Assembly: GCA_018257865.1 (NCBI GenBank)
Contig: JAEUBA010000006.1
Location: 372,001 to 436,000 of the forward strand
DNA: 64,000 nt
Direction of reading: 5' to 3'
Source: Stereocaulon alpinum
Taxonomy: Eukaryota > Ascomycota > Lecanoromycetes > Lecanorales > Stereocaulaceae
A model generated the notes under the pieces. It was given only the letters and a program-made list of their open reading frames with translations. It searched no databases and was not told the origin of the DNA. Below are positions 10,675-22,086 of the stretch, one piece after another; within the stretch, counting starts at the first letter, position 1; each line of letters starts with the position of its first letter. A program made the position numbers and the translations under genes.

Positions 10675-11763
10675 ATGGCACCAGTAAAGAACACAGATAG
10701 CCTGGCCACCCTCCAAGCTACCATTGTCACGATCACTGCTCTCATAAGAAACTTTCAAACTGCTCTACGGTCCCCCACGTCATCGCATGCAGACATCCAA
10801 GACCCGCCAAATCCGCTCGCTCTTCTCTCCGATGCCTCCAAGATCCTCAAGGCACAAACGACAAAGCTGTCTCTCCTCATCCTCAACAAGCCCTTTACGC
10901 CTTCTGCGATCACCTTCATTCTAAATTCCTTGTCTAAAAGCTGTCTTCCTGGCCTGGTTAGCGCACTCGAACTCTGCCCCGCAGCACGATACTCGCAGCT
11001 TTTGCATCACCACGTACAATCTTCAGTTCTGAGATTAATGATGGAGCTATTGAACCTGATAGAGTCAATCCCGCAGGATGAGCATGGCATCGAGAACACG
11101 GGACGGGGTACACTAGCTTCGACAGGTGTCCTATGGCAAGAATGCGATAGGCTCGTGGATCTAGCCTCTACGGGACTTGTGGCACTGGCAATAGCGAAAG
11201 TGGAGGAGTCTCACAGTCTACTCAAAGATGCTATAGAAGAGCTTGAGAATTGGGACCCAAATGACGAGGAGATAGATTCGGATGCAGACTCCATGTCACT
11301 TAGCAAGCAGAATCCGACATCAGTCCCCGCTCAGGACGAGTCCACGATTGCTTCGAGCTTTGGAACGCTTTCACTCTCGCCTATTCCTGCCCTCCGAAAA
11401 CACACCCTTGTCACACTCCGCACCGTCCGTGTCCTCTATCCTGCCCTCAAGAAGCGGCGAATATCCACCTTTCCAAACATAACTAGTAACAGCACTCTCA
11501 ACGCACTGCCTAAGCCGTCACAAGTCTGTACTCTGGACGTCTTGGTGGACTATACTCAGAACTTCACGGAATTTGCGGACGACATTGCTGGAGCGTTGTA
11601 CGAGAGCGACGAGGAGCAGGTTAAAAGGAGGTTGAAAGCGCTGCGGGAAGCAGCCGAGGGATGTGTACTAGCGGCCAAGAAAGGTTGGAAGGACGAGGAA
11701 GATGAATTTACTGGGTGGGCGGAGAAGTGGGCAATGCGACTGGAAGAAGTTGGGCGAGATTGA
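10675..11763 (+). CDS. GCIP/CCNDBP1-like (Grap2 and cyclin-D-interacting) family protein
   Basis: A single-exon gene of 362 residues. The open frame extends to a GTG at 10660, but the first ATG is 10675 and has a strong context (A at -3, G at +4). The protein is helical. It has an N-terminal half like the GCIP family (LLSDASKILKAQTTKLSLLI, then VLWQECDRLVDLASTG), an acidic linker near residues 190-210 (ENWDPNDEEIDSDADS), and a helical C-terminal half that ends in an acidic, Trp-rich tail. Animal relatives bind cyclin D and adaptor proteins; the fungal role is not established. The family call rests on remembered pattern, not a search. Confidence 0.72.
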   Translation: MAPVKNTDSLATLQATIVTITALIRNFQTALRSPTSSHADIQDPPNPLALLSDASKILKAQTTKLSLLILNKPFTPSAITFILNSLSKSCLPGLVSALELCPAARYSQLLHHHVQSSVLRLMMELLNLIESIPQDEHGIENTGRGTLASTGVLWQECDRLVDLASTGLVALAIAKVEESHSLLKDAIEELENWDPNDEEIDSDADSMSLSKQNPTSVPAQDESTIASSFGTLSLSPIPALRKHTLVTLRTVRVLYPALKKRRISTFPNITSNSTLNALPKPSQVCTLDVLVDYTQNFTEFADDIAGALYESDEEQVKRRLKALREAAEGCVLAAKKGWKDEEDEFTGWAEKWAMRLEEVGRD

Positions 11764-12089
11764 CAGACGCACAGATACGAAGATGTGGAGGCAGCAGTTC
11801 AATCAATGGGTCTCATGACACCCAACCGAGCGGATTAAAACATAGGGATGTCAGAAAGACTGCACCTGGACGCTAAGCCCGGACTCGGTCCACAAAAGGC
11901 GGCGACCTGCAGCCTCACCTAGCGTAACTTTAGAACACCGATAAGCGACTTGCAGTCTTCTTCGTCACCAATCTTGTCAACAACGGTTTCATCCCTGTCC
12001 TCAATAGTCCGCGATCCTAACATTTGCGCATAAGCTACGATTGCTGTCTCGGCTGACCTACGAACCCTGCACCCTATCCTGGCCTGATC
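11764..12089. other. Intergenic, nothing seen
   Basis: A gap of 326 bp between the GCIP-like gene and a dead gene. It presumably holds the 3' end of the first and the old promoter of the second. No site was recognised. Confidence 0.4.
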
Positions 12090-13628
12090 ATGGCGGAAGG
12101 TGTGGACCTGGCCTCTGCGATCATTACATTGACTTCCGCCGCCTATACTTCCTGTCAGATTCTAAGCAGTACGCTTGATGGAATAAGAAATGCGCCCAAG
12201 CGTATAAGCGCGCTCGCCAGCGACGTAGAAGACCTATGTCTTGTTCTGGGCACGTTGCAGGCTCTCGTGAGCTATGAAAAGACCTCGGCTGGTACCACAC
12301 AGCCAACTTCGTCTACAAATCTCACCAAGGTGCTTTGAGACTGCATCCGAAATCTCATAGACGTCAGCACATTGATTGACCGACACCGAGACCAATGTCA
12401 TGGCTTATCGAATTAGCAGCGCTTGCATTGGACGTTTTAGGACAAGGATATTGGGATCCATAGGAAGGAATTGACGGCGTGTAAGGTCACTTAGAATTTG
12501 GCCGTATAGGTAGCAGATCTGTGGGTGCCCCTGGCTGTGGTATATTGATATTCTGACGCAACTGGGTATAATCTCAATTCCACGAACGCCATCATCAATC
12601 GAATCGCAACAGATCTTGCGGCCTATACAGAGGAGCTTGAGCGTGGCTTGCCAGCAATTCTGCAGCAGACGGAAGAAGCGAAAATGATGCAATGGACGGC
12701 TCCTAGGCCACACGTAGCACCAGACAGAAAGCGAGTGAAAGTCGATTATCGATTTGCGCTCAGGCACTATTTGCACGACACTGCATCAATCTGCTCTAGT
12801 ATAGCGACTCCGGCTACGCCTAGTCTCCAATTGAGCTTCTTTTATCCTACCGACAATACCACAGCTTCGGCCTACTATACCGCTAGGCTGCACCAAGACA
12901 CGGGCGAACCCCAGAAATATATGCCGATCTATGTTCAGGACGGCTTTGGTGCGTCGGTCGTTGCGGATACCGACATCCTGACAATGCAAGTGCAGCTAGA
13001 GCTTGATTTGGCGTCAGTCAAAAGCCTGATGAGAGGCAAGATCCGCCTGCCTTACGCTCAGTTCCGCATTCCACATGATGGCCGCGTTCTCTCCGACGAC
13101 GAGGCTAGCCTCGCACTAATATGATATAGGTAGCCATGCGTGGTTTATGTGCGTTTCCTTTGGTTCCAACCATGTTCGCCAACCACTGACACTCGCTCAA
13201 CAACGAAATCGCACTCTTCGAGAGTGATAACGTCTTTCATTGGAGACCTTATGGGACCCTTCAGCATCCAGCCATATCCATGAATGATTCGCTACGAAAT
13301 ATGTGAGAAGTCTCTAGAGCACGCACACATTTCTGATACCGGAGCTTTACTCAAAGATGATGTTGAGCCTACCGTGTCCACTAGCAATGGACCGTCCGCT
13401 GTTATCAGTGACTCTCTAAAGCCTTTATGCGCGTGAATAGAGCATATCGAGGTCAGCGATGCATCGGAGGATCAGAAAGCAGGATTGGTCTCATGGACCT
13501 TGGAAGACGATAAGCGTGTCGTGAATACAGTAGTAGATCTAGAGTCACTACCCGGTACCCGTACCAGGATAAAATTTACGTTCATAAGGGATGCGGAATC
13601 AACATGTATGGCTATGCCTAGTCGCTGA
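12090..13628 (+). pseudogene. Dead gene, Helo-like N-terminal-domain (fungal NLR-associated type) protein
   Basis: The reading frame opened at 12090 begins MAEGVDLASAIITLTSAAY, followed by RISALASDVEDLCLVLGTLQ. This resembles the N-terminal domain of unknown function common in fungal NLR-like and related proteins (Helo-like / azaphilone cluster protein L N-terminal type). The same frame continues to 13124 but carries stops at 12336 (TGA), 12414, 12438, 12492 and 12507 (TAG), 12546 (TGA) and 13122 (TGA). Protein-like sense continues between them (DKDIGIHRKELTACK, TGEPQKYMPIYVQDGFG, KIRLPYAQFRI). After 13124 sense goes on in shifted frames (AWFMCVSFGSNH, FHWRPYGTLQHPAISM, LPGTRTRIKFTF) and ends about 13628. 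Several stops would be Gln or Arg codons with one C to T change. The gene is broken beyond doubt; the family call is less sure. Confidence 0.78.
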
Positions 13629-13856
13629 GCATGAACGAACCCAACAATGACAAGGAGAGAAAAATCTCGAGACCCTGTTTATATGGCTACTTGGACCATG
13701 TTTTAAGGCTTAGCTGCACAGACATATCTGGGAAGACTGAAGACATACATATCGCTGCGTGAGCCAGACAAGATGGTTGGCATAGTTTGGCATTACTGAT
13801 AACTTTCCCTAGCTGTGTTCTGGTCTTTACCAAATGATGAATATTACAATGAAGAA

Positions 13857-14647
13857 TCAATACGTGGCTGCATTGGATACAATCCGTGGATTTGGATCCG
13901 TCCGATTGACCACAGGCAAGACCGACGCCCCGTTGACCTTTTGCCCTATGATCTTGTCGATCTTCGAATCGGTAGCATAAAGGAAGAGACCCAATCCAGG
14001 ATTTTGTGCCTTAGCTAGAGACATACGTGTTAGTGTCCGTAGACTGTTAACTTTGGGACCACAATTGCAGACTAACTAGTTGTCAGCATTCCAGCCTGGG
14101 CTTTGTCGTTAACACAGCTCTCGTAAAGCGATTTTGCTCCAACCCAGACGTCGTGCCAGCTGGTGTAGCCATCTGGAGCATAGGGAGGCTTCGGTATCTC
14201 TGCGGGCAAATATCCGGCCGGAACGCTCTTCAGTGTAGTCAAAGCCAAGGTGCATGGACCTATGGGCGCCATTATTCTCAGCCTTCAAGGTCATTATAGG
14301 TGGCGGTGGGTAATATGGAATGTACCGGCAGTAGTTTTCCAGGGCAATCGCACGGGATCTGTAGCAAAGTGTTGCTGTTTGTCACCTTCACGCATAAAAT
14401 CATGCATCGGCTTCGGATTTTGGAAAACTTCCCATTCGGTAATTGCTAGGTTGTGGATAGCCTGTTGGCAATACAGCGCAATGTTCGTGGGCCAAGATGG
14501 ATCGGTCCAGACCCCAGTTTCTCTGCACGCTATTACAGCTGCATTGTCACCTCCATTTGTTATGTTTACTGCGTTCGTAAGGGAAATGAGCTGTGTGAGG
14601 AACAGACCTGATGCAAGGATGATGGAGGCCGTGATTGCTGGGATCAT
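13857..14647 (-). CDS. Small secreted protein, three exons (effector-like candidate)
   Basis: Exons 14647-14326, 14259-14077 and 14014-13857 join to 220 residues. A signal peptide is evident at residues 1-27 (hydrophobic run IIASIILASGLFLT-like, then TNAVNITNGG). The mature part has VIACRETGVWTDPSW, YCQQAI, a splice-created WKTTAGPCTLAL, SWHDVWVGAKSLYESC and LGLFLYATDS. There are four Cys in the mature chain, enough for two disulfides. Both introns fit: GTACAT...CATAG with a CTGA branch, and GTTAGT...CTCTAG with a CTAAC branch; without them the frame stops at once. The layout resembles a group of secreted proteins of unknown function that I recall from Dothideomycetes, but I could not check this. 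It lies intact between two dead genes. Function unknown; an effector role is only a possibility. Confidence 0.75.
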
Positions 14648-16440
14648 CGTGGGTTATGCAAGTTGCAAGGTTCATTTTCTTGGGGGCGTGGGATGTGGTT
14701 TTGAGAAATCGTGGTTCGCGTGGTCGCATTGTCCTTCTGCCAATGGAGAAAACGTCGCAACTGGCGGTTGAACCGCAAGCAATGGCACCAATTGTCTCAT
14801 TGTGGTACCTTCGATACCCGCGCTCTGCATCCGCCATCTAAGACAGTTTTCCTGGCTCGGCTGTGCTGGATCTTGACTCTGCAGATGGGTGATAGTGTTT
14901 ACGTTGAGAGGTACCACCACGCTTGGCTGTGCACAGTTCTTGAGGATTAAGTGATACAAGTGCCATAAGAGCATTCCTGAAAACACAGCATGGAGATAGC
15001 AAGGGCGGCCCAACAGATTGGCCCCCCCGATTCCGTTCCTACTGTAACAAATGGATTGTACAAGACGATGAAGGCACCTGTTCCTAAATTTCCGTTCGCG
15101 AACTACCATACTGATCCAGCCGGTCAGTTTGTCCATGTTATTCGACCAATCGGCAATATATAGTAAGGCACATACTATCTCAGTATATTGATGTAGACTC
15201 AATGAAACCTCATAATGAAACTCCTCAACAAGGACCCCCAATATCAACTCTCTACGCCAGCCCGCAGCAACAATCGTATACTCCGTCCTCCAAACCGTAT
15301 ACACCCCATAATCACATTAGTAGCTCACTCAAATTACCCTCGGCCATGGAGCTTCCCCTTATCCCCCGTCCTTTCCTCAAACGTCTTTCTTTGAACCTCA
15401 GCCCCAAGCTCCGTGCAAACCAGCTTTGTGCTATTCTAGGTCTGGTTAGGAGAGGGACAACTGGACAATTATGCACGTTACGCGCCTTGTTCAACTGGGT
15501 ATCTGCTTCATGCCACTGTATGACTGAAACATTGTTGGAACCTGTGCTATGGCACCTCAAAGTTGACATGTGAGAAAGATTCATTGCAGCCGTTGAAACC
15601 AACCCCATGATTTCTTCATGGTGGCTTTGCGAAGGTGGCTTGCACAGAATGACAACCTTAAGCTTTGAACACATTAGCTGTGAAAGAACTGAGTAGTATG
15701 CGTGCGGGCATCAGACTGGACCTTGACCGCAACTATATGCCTATATCTGAGCGTTGGTTATGCTGGTCTCCAACCTGCTTCAAGTCAGTGGTTCTGCAAG
15801 TCCATAGCGCTAAATAGCGATACAGCCGGATGGAGCTGGTAGCTGAGCGATCTGTCTTGATGGCTCTATTGCATTGTCGACGCCGAGGTGATTAGTTCTT
15901 ATCTACACCCAGATCTTTAGCTACTATACCGCTATCAAATCATTAAGTAAGCATGCAATCCAGCTTCTCAGAGCTCTTACAAACTCGCGAATGCGGAGCA
16001 CCTAAGCTTCACGGACCAGCCAACGGAGGTCGGACGATGGGCGCTAAGAGTATATTTCAAAGACCTGGCGAATCTGGGACCCGCTGTCCAGTAATAGGAC
16101 GCCTGAGTCAGGAGAGACTGGTCCTTGTTGGTGTTGAAAAATGATGATTAAGATGATATCCAAACTCATCGTGCGCCTTTCGGAGCAGCGGCAGTATTAT
16201 CAGAGGCACTCTCACAGATAGTAGCAGCAGATGTTGCTCACGGTGGGGGGCTTCTGCGTTTATCAGAACTACCAACAATGGGAGTAGAAGTGGTCTCTCA
16301 ACAAGAATGGAACGACACAAAATCGAATACCGTCCGTTGCCGCAAGTCAATCACTTATCGTTGATACGGTTTCCTCTTAAGGATGTAAATATCCGAGCGT
16401 TGCCTGACCGTCCCTTCATCTGCATCTTTCGCAGATACAG
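14648..16440. other. Intergenic or decayed, no gene supported
   Basis: Several open frames exist, the longest 210 codons on the minus strand (15304-14672). None has family resemblance, a signal or splice logic, and that one covers the promoter of the secreted-protein gene. A short protein-like stretch (LSQIVAADVAHGGGLLRLSE) appears on the + strand near 16185-16245 and may belong to the dead coding region that follows. Confidence 0.4.
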
Positions 16441-17976
16441 TTGCGATGTTTGCGATATCAGATACCTCTAATTGATGAGCTCAAAGGCGACTCACCAAAG
16501 CTAGACGACGTTAGTCCCGCTGAGAATGGGCAACCTCTATCGACGTTTAATGTCATCGCAAACGCTCTCAAAGTAGAGTTTGCTAGAGAATCCTTCGTAG
16601 AACATAGGAACCGATGCCGCAGGAACGATCTTACCCGTTCTCGAGTGCAGAGGGTTGTTGTGCTAGAGGACGTCAGCAACCATTCTGCAGCATACGTCCG
16701 TTCTCTGTCCAGACAGAGGATTTGAAGGTCGTGACGGCTGGGGAAAGCGCATGAACCACGCTGGTGACCAGTTCGGGTCCACAGATTCTGATTCCACCGA
16801 CGAACAGGAAGACGTGGACTCAAGAGATTGTTCACCATCAAGCTCGGGACGGATTACTCTAGCTATGATCGAATAGGGTACTCCTCAACTTGTGCAGACA
16901 AGCGCACAATGGAGATCAGATCAGCTGGCTTGAGCGCTGGAACAAGTGTCCCGATTGTTGCTGGCATTAATACAAGCGCTATGGTGACACTCCCAAGGGA
17001 TTTGCAGGTTACGGCTAGAATAGACCGTTATGAGGACATGTTGAGAACAGCAAAAGAGAAGTCGGTCGTGATGCCCAATGTTGGAGAAGAAGAAGAGCGA
17101 GCCTAGCCAGTCTTCATGCTCAGTGCTATGCTACACATGGTTCACGCATGGGATAGTCAGGTGCAGCCAGATCCTGGGCAGCACATTTCTTATGCAGTAG
17201 CCCAATGTGACGGAGACAAAGCAGCTTACGACGTCTTTAGCGAAGATAGCGGCATCGTCCTAGAGAGAAGTCTAATTGAGAGGAGGGAGTACCAACTCAA
17301 GGACCTGGTCATACGCTAGTAGGGCGAGCTCAACAATCGGCTCGAAGAGCAGAGACTTGTCCGGAAGGCTTCTTCTGGAGCGTGTGTGCCGGAAACAAAG
17401 CGGCTACGTGGCGGGGAGGTCATGGATATTGTCATATCGAAAATTGCCTCGAGCATGAAGATGCATGAACTTCACAGCGATTATGGATGGAATCGACTAG
17501 ATGAAGAGTTGCTCGTCCTTTTCTGTTAAGGGCTTGGAGAGCTCATCGTGCCAGCAAATGAATGTCAATTCTGTCCGCTCTAAAATCTGATCGCTTGAGG
17601 CCAAAAATATCTCATCGCGAGCGGGGCGTGCCTGGAGTTTCTTTCGAGACAATAGGGAACTGCCAACAAGGTCACAGATAATTGATACTGATATGCTGTT
17701 GACTCGTCCTTGTTTAACGACAGCGATCATGCAACTGACGCCCAATGCAAGAAAGAAGTCCAGCAGTTCAAAGAGATGAAGAAAGGTCCGCGCAAAGTAG
17801 AAGCATGCCTTGAGCCGACGGGAGCCGTAATGTTTGGTCAAAAGTGCAAAAAGCTCCGCAAAGAGAGAAAATCAAAGGGAGCAGCCGAGGATTGCACAAT
17901 TAGGTGCAATTCAGAGGAACGACACCGATGGACGCACAGTCTTCTGACAAAGCCCAAACCAGCATCTGTATCCTGA
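16441..17976 (+). pseudogene. Dead coding region, coiled-coil-type protein of unknown family
   Basis: Four open segments on the + strand (16441-16725, 16828-17106, 17116-17319, 17710-17976) are all in one reading frame, separated by a few stops. Two adjacent TAG codons at 17317-17322 interrupt a helical, charged stretch (ERREYQLKDLVIR, then GELNNRLEEQRL) where two Gln codons would be natural. A TAA at 17527 is also a one-base change from CAA. Between about 16720 and 16865 better protein sense lies in another frame (a Ser/Asp-rich run with DSRDCSPSSSGRI), so at least two frameshifts are likely. I read this as a decayed gene. The family was not recognised, and the ends are approximate. Confidence 0.42.
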
Positions 17977-18878
17977 GATTACTCAAGACATTGAAAATTT
18001 TGGATGAGCCCGAATCGTCACAATGGTGGAACAATCCACAGCAGGGTTCTACAGAAAGGGTATTTGCCTTCACAAGGACTGTTATTTCACGATTCTTAAT
18101 CTACCCTCTCGGAGACTCAAGCGAATCGCAGCCGAGAAGTCGAGTGTTGCGTGCCAATCAGAGTCATTCATCCCAAATTTAGGTCAGGAGAGCTCCGCTA
18201 AGAAATACTGAAGGGAGCTATGGAGGTGCAGTGATCTGGTGCGTTGCTCCTCGTAATCTTGAGTAATTGCGCCGCAACCAGATTGACAGAGACGCGCTAC
18301 TGAAACCCGGCAGGTTCTTAGTGTGAACACTTATGCAAGATTGGCGCCCCATTTGTGTGTAGAAACTTATCAGACCACCATAACCAATGTTCACACAAGT
18401 CAATCGGGCGCAGACGGGCCCTCGATGTAGAGTCTAGATGCGCTTTCTGGACGTCTCTTTGATGGAAGTAGGCCTGCGTTTACTCAGGCAATGGATCTCT
18501 TTCAGGTAACTTAATGATAGCAAGTTCGGACAGATTGGCAAGATGGTCAGTCAGCAGCTAATGCAACCGCATTTGTGCATGCACCGAAAGATATGATGTG
18601 CATGGGCTCGTTGGGCAGCAGTACATGATTTTGTTACTCGCAAGGGTATTTCAATTGCCGGAAGCTAAGACAAGATGTTAAGAGCGAACGACTTCCCAGC
18701 TTGTTCTTCCTTATCACAAAGATTGCAGCGAGTGCAACGATTGTCTCTTTGCAAAGAGACGATTGAGATTGGTATGTCATCACCTTTGTGACCTGTGCAA
18801 ACATTCGATTCCACTCCATGTACTCATCAAGCACAGTGACTCCCTCATCAATGTTCGAGACCATCTGTTCTGGTAACA
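17977..18878. other. Intergenic, no gene supported
   Basis: About 900 bp between a dead coding region and the orphan gene at 18879. Short frames on both strands have no recognisable features. Confidence 0.4.
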
Positions 18879-19547
18879 ATGCCACGTGGTCAACGTTCCA
18901 ATGGCACCTTGCCTTTGCGGTCTCAGTTCGACCGCCAGACTGACGGAAGCCAATACCAAGTACGACCGGGACCGTCTCGTGTACCTTCGGGGCCGAATGC
19001 ATCGACATACAGCCTAAATACGAATCAAAACGAAGCACCCGGAGACGGTATGGATGAAGAGATGAATACATCAGGATCAACAATCATCGGAATAAGAGAA
19101 GCAGTTCGACTTCAGACGGAGCTCGAAGAGGGTTGGCACTACTCTCACGAAGAGCTGAGCACCGACGTGCCATCTTCCAGACTCGGACCAGGTAGATACC
19201 CACATGGAACCCTAGATACGGGGAGCGCAACGACGGCTGATGCTGGGATGGTACGCCTCCCACCGAAGGATGATAGACCAGATGGCGTGGAGGAAGTGGA
19301 TGACTCGAGTGAAGACGACCAATACCTGCCCCCACAGGATCTTAGGAATCTAGGGCTCGACTACCCAAATGAAGAGCCTGTGCCACTTGATCTCATCAAG
19401 CAAGTTTGCAGACACGCCGAGCAAAGCTCTAGTACCCTCACAGAGGAAGAATTCCAACACTTCATGCGCCAACCTCTGGAAGCCCGACAACAAAATCTGC
19501 TAATCTATTTCCGCAATCTGATAGACAGGAGCCACGACTTCGAATAA
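18879..19547 (+). CDS. Orphan disordered acidic protein
   Basis: A single open frame of 222 residues starting with a true ATG (MPRGQRSNG). The first 90 residues are Ser/Gln/Arg/Pro rich and look disordered. An acidic stretch with VEEVDDSSEDDQYLPP follows at about residues 138-153. The C-terminus looks helical and conserved in style (PLDLIKQVCRHAEQSSSTLTEEEFQHF, split here as two short helices, then a Gln/Asn-rich end). No signal peptide, membrane segment or known domain was seen. It follows decayed DNA, yet has no internal stop over 223 codons, which suggests recent or continuing selection. I do not recognise a function. Confidence 0.55.
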   Translation: MPRGQRSNGTLPLRSQFDRQTDGSQYQVRPGPSRVPSGPNASTYSLNTNQNEAPGDGMDEEMNTSGSTIIGIREAVRLQTELEEGWHYSHEELSTDVPSSRLGPGRYPHGTLDTGSATTADAGMVRLPPKDDRPDGVEEVDDSSEDDQYLPPQDLRNLGLDYPNEEPVPLDLIKQVCRHAEQSSSTLTEEEFQHFMRQPLEARQQNLLIYFRNLIDRSHDFE

Positions 19548-20037
19548 CGAAGCGACTCACGAAAGAGGATGTTTGTTGAGACGATAAGGGGATTAAGTAC
19601 ACCCATATGATGAGTCAGTAGAGGATTGCTCTTTCTCAACTCATTGGTAGCAATATCCAGTGAGCAAGAGATTACTGTGGAGATGGGCTCTTGTTATGTG
19701 AGTGGGACGAGTTCGGATTGACAGCAACATCAATGCTGGTTCTATTCCTTTGTCTTTAAAACTAGTAGATAGAAGGTTTTCAATGATAATCAGGACTGAT
19801 CGTAGTCCAAGCGGTCAAAAAAATATCTCCAAAATTTACCCCATCTCGCCCATCTAGGATATTGCGTGATAGGCCATTATGGGTGGCCGTAGCTTCCTTG
19901 GCGCTGTCTTAGCCGGTGGTGCTCTTGCTCGCGCACCCGATCTGAATCCAAACATTGCGACATCAGCCTCATTGACTTACTGACGTGTTCATGAGCACGC
20001 AGGAAAGTTTGGATATGAGCATGTGACACTCGATACA
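19548..20037. other. Intergenic, nothing seen
   Basis: About 490 bp between two + strand genes. It should contain the promoter of the gene that starts at 20038. No site was recognised. Confidence 0.35.
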
Positions 20038-22086
20038 ATGGACTCTGCGCCAGCCAAACGCCGCAAGACATCGCCTTCGACTCACGTCGCAGTGAACGGG
20101 CATGAGATACACACGAGATCAATCTCTCGGGATGGAGAACAAGGCTCAAGCACGAGAGCATCATTCATGTCTCCAACCAAAGCGAGCCTTGCGCGCTTCA
20201 ACCCCAGTCTTCTTTCTCGACCCAATGCGACAGAACCACAGAGACCCCGCAGCCAGGGATCTGATGGCGAGAGACGTGGGGTAAGAGACGATACGGTTGG
20301 AAACGCGCATCAGAATGCAAGGGATGGGTTGGGAGAGCCCAGAGGCGCGTTTGGTGAGCATACGAGCGTGAATGGGCAAGGACTCCGTGCAACACCCAGG
20401 CGCAGGTCACGAAATCCACGCAATGAGTATACCCCGAGCAAGAACACATATCCCGTCATTGTCCAGAATCCGCGTGCTTCGCCGCCCGAAGGAGCAAGAG
20501 AGGGACGGAACGGCATCGATGCGACAGATCCAGAAGGACCGGCGCTGCATTCACCACAACCTGGCGTTGATGCGTCTTTCGCAGAGACGAATGGTGCGCC
20601 GCCCGCAAGTCCGAGTCCAAACTTGCCATCTACTCCAACACATCTTGGTCTCCTTCGTGCCAGGTCTGGCATGAGCTTCGGCAAAGACGGCGAACCTAGT
20701 CTGCCTTCGACACCAGTCCATCTTGGTCTTGAAGCCCCACCACAACCGCCGAAAGAATCACTTTTCAGTAGCCCCAGCCGACGGTCGAAGAAGAAGGAAA
20801 CGGCCATCACAAGGTCCTCGCCTTTGAAACCCCCCGAGGCAGCCCCAGAACGTGCTATGCCCCCATCGAATCGTCAACCGTCCAACCTCGGACCGCAAAT
20901 CTACATTTCCACCATCCCTCAACCTCCTCCCACGTCCGAAGAGGCTGAGCAGTTTAGGATGAGAGATGACTTAGCCAGGCTAGAGAAGGAGCTTCAGGAC
21001 ATAGAAGACTGCTTGATACGGCAGACGCTTGTATCCAGATGGCAACCGGAAGGCAGCAACGCGACGAAGGAGCTAGCAAAGCTGAGGAGAGACGCCTCTT
21101 CAAGAGGTCAAAAGATCTTACGCTCACGAGAAGAAATGGCACAGAACATCGCAGCGAGGAGCATCAATACGGATCCAGCAGGCATGGACCCGGCACGCTG
21201 GGGAACAGCAAATGGAGTACCGTTCGTCGTTGGCGCACTTGAGTGATACTGAGACATGCTGACCCATATTGATAGGTCTGCACACCCCTTGGATGAACTT
21301 TCTTCTACACATTCGGAAACGCGCTCCGTCACCCAGCAACTCGCTCACTTCTTGCCTTTCTCGAATCAGCATCCTCCATCAACGCACAAACACCCTTCTC
21401 CACGAGTTTCGGATGCATTCCAACTTTCCGATTCACAAACATCGCTAGACCGCCAAGACAAATTCAAGATCAGTACCGCGAACATCAGCCTGCTTCCTTC
21501 TGCACCGGATGATGTGCTTCTGCAACGGCAAGACCTCGTTCTATCTTCATCCGACCAGTCACTGCGAGTCAAAATACAAGTCACAGTCAACCTTACAACT
21601 GATAAGGTCGAAGAGGTACAAGTACGGGACATAAGCGCCTGGGCTGATCAAGAGCTCGGCGGATGGTTGCGCGCTTTTCCTCCGGACAGCGATCTGTCGG
21701 CCATTGGGACAGCCTTTGGGCGCTATCTGGCGATAGCAAAGGACCGCGCGCAGTGTTTTCAAGCCTCCGAGCAAGAATTTGAGTCTCTGGCTATGTCATG
21801 CCAAAACCTTTATGAACATCCGGACTTTGATTCGTACCTAGGCCAGCAAGCTCTTACATTCTCGCACAACCAGGTCGCTCTTGATATCGTTTGGCTATGT
21901 TTAGTCCGGGACGATGGCAATATCGAGAGCCGGGTCTCCGCAAAGGCTAAGTTTCCAGTCACCTGGCGGCGGACAAGCGGAGGAGCCGAACTTGATAAGG
22001 TTGGAGAGGCCTTCGACCAATTGGTGCGGGACAGAGGACCACTCGAGGCTGTTCGTGTGATCGGTAATCTCATCTTCCCAACTTGA
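20038..22086 (+). CDS. Conserved-type fungal protein with disordered N-terminus and globular C-terminus, function unknown
   Basis: Two exons, 20038-21221 and 21276-22086, give 664 residues. The open frame extends to a GTG at 20023; the first ATG is 20038 (MDSAPAKRRKTSP, a nuclear-signal-like basic start). Residues 1-300 are low complexity, with SPTKASLARFNPSLL, two related motifs (STPTHLGLL and STPVHLGLE) and SSPSRRSKKK. A short coiled coil follows (DDLARLEKELQDIEDCL). A 54-bp intron with a GTTCGT donor, CTGAC branch and GATAG acceptor leads into a folded C-terminal region (DISAWADQELGGWLRAF, AIGTAFGRYLAIAKDRAQCF, ALDIVWLCLVRDDGNIE). Splicing is inferred from the stop at 21244 and the frame change. 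The domain order suggests a nuclear scaffold, perhaps kinetochore or chromatin linked, but I cannot name the family. Confidence 0.75.

Noticed and set aside
14672..15304. 210-codon open frame on the minus strand
   Set aside because: It has no domain, signal or family resemblance and covers the promoter of the secreted-protein gene; probably chance.
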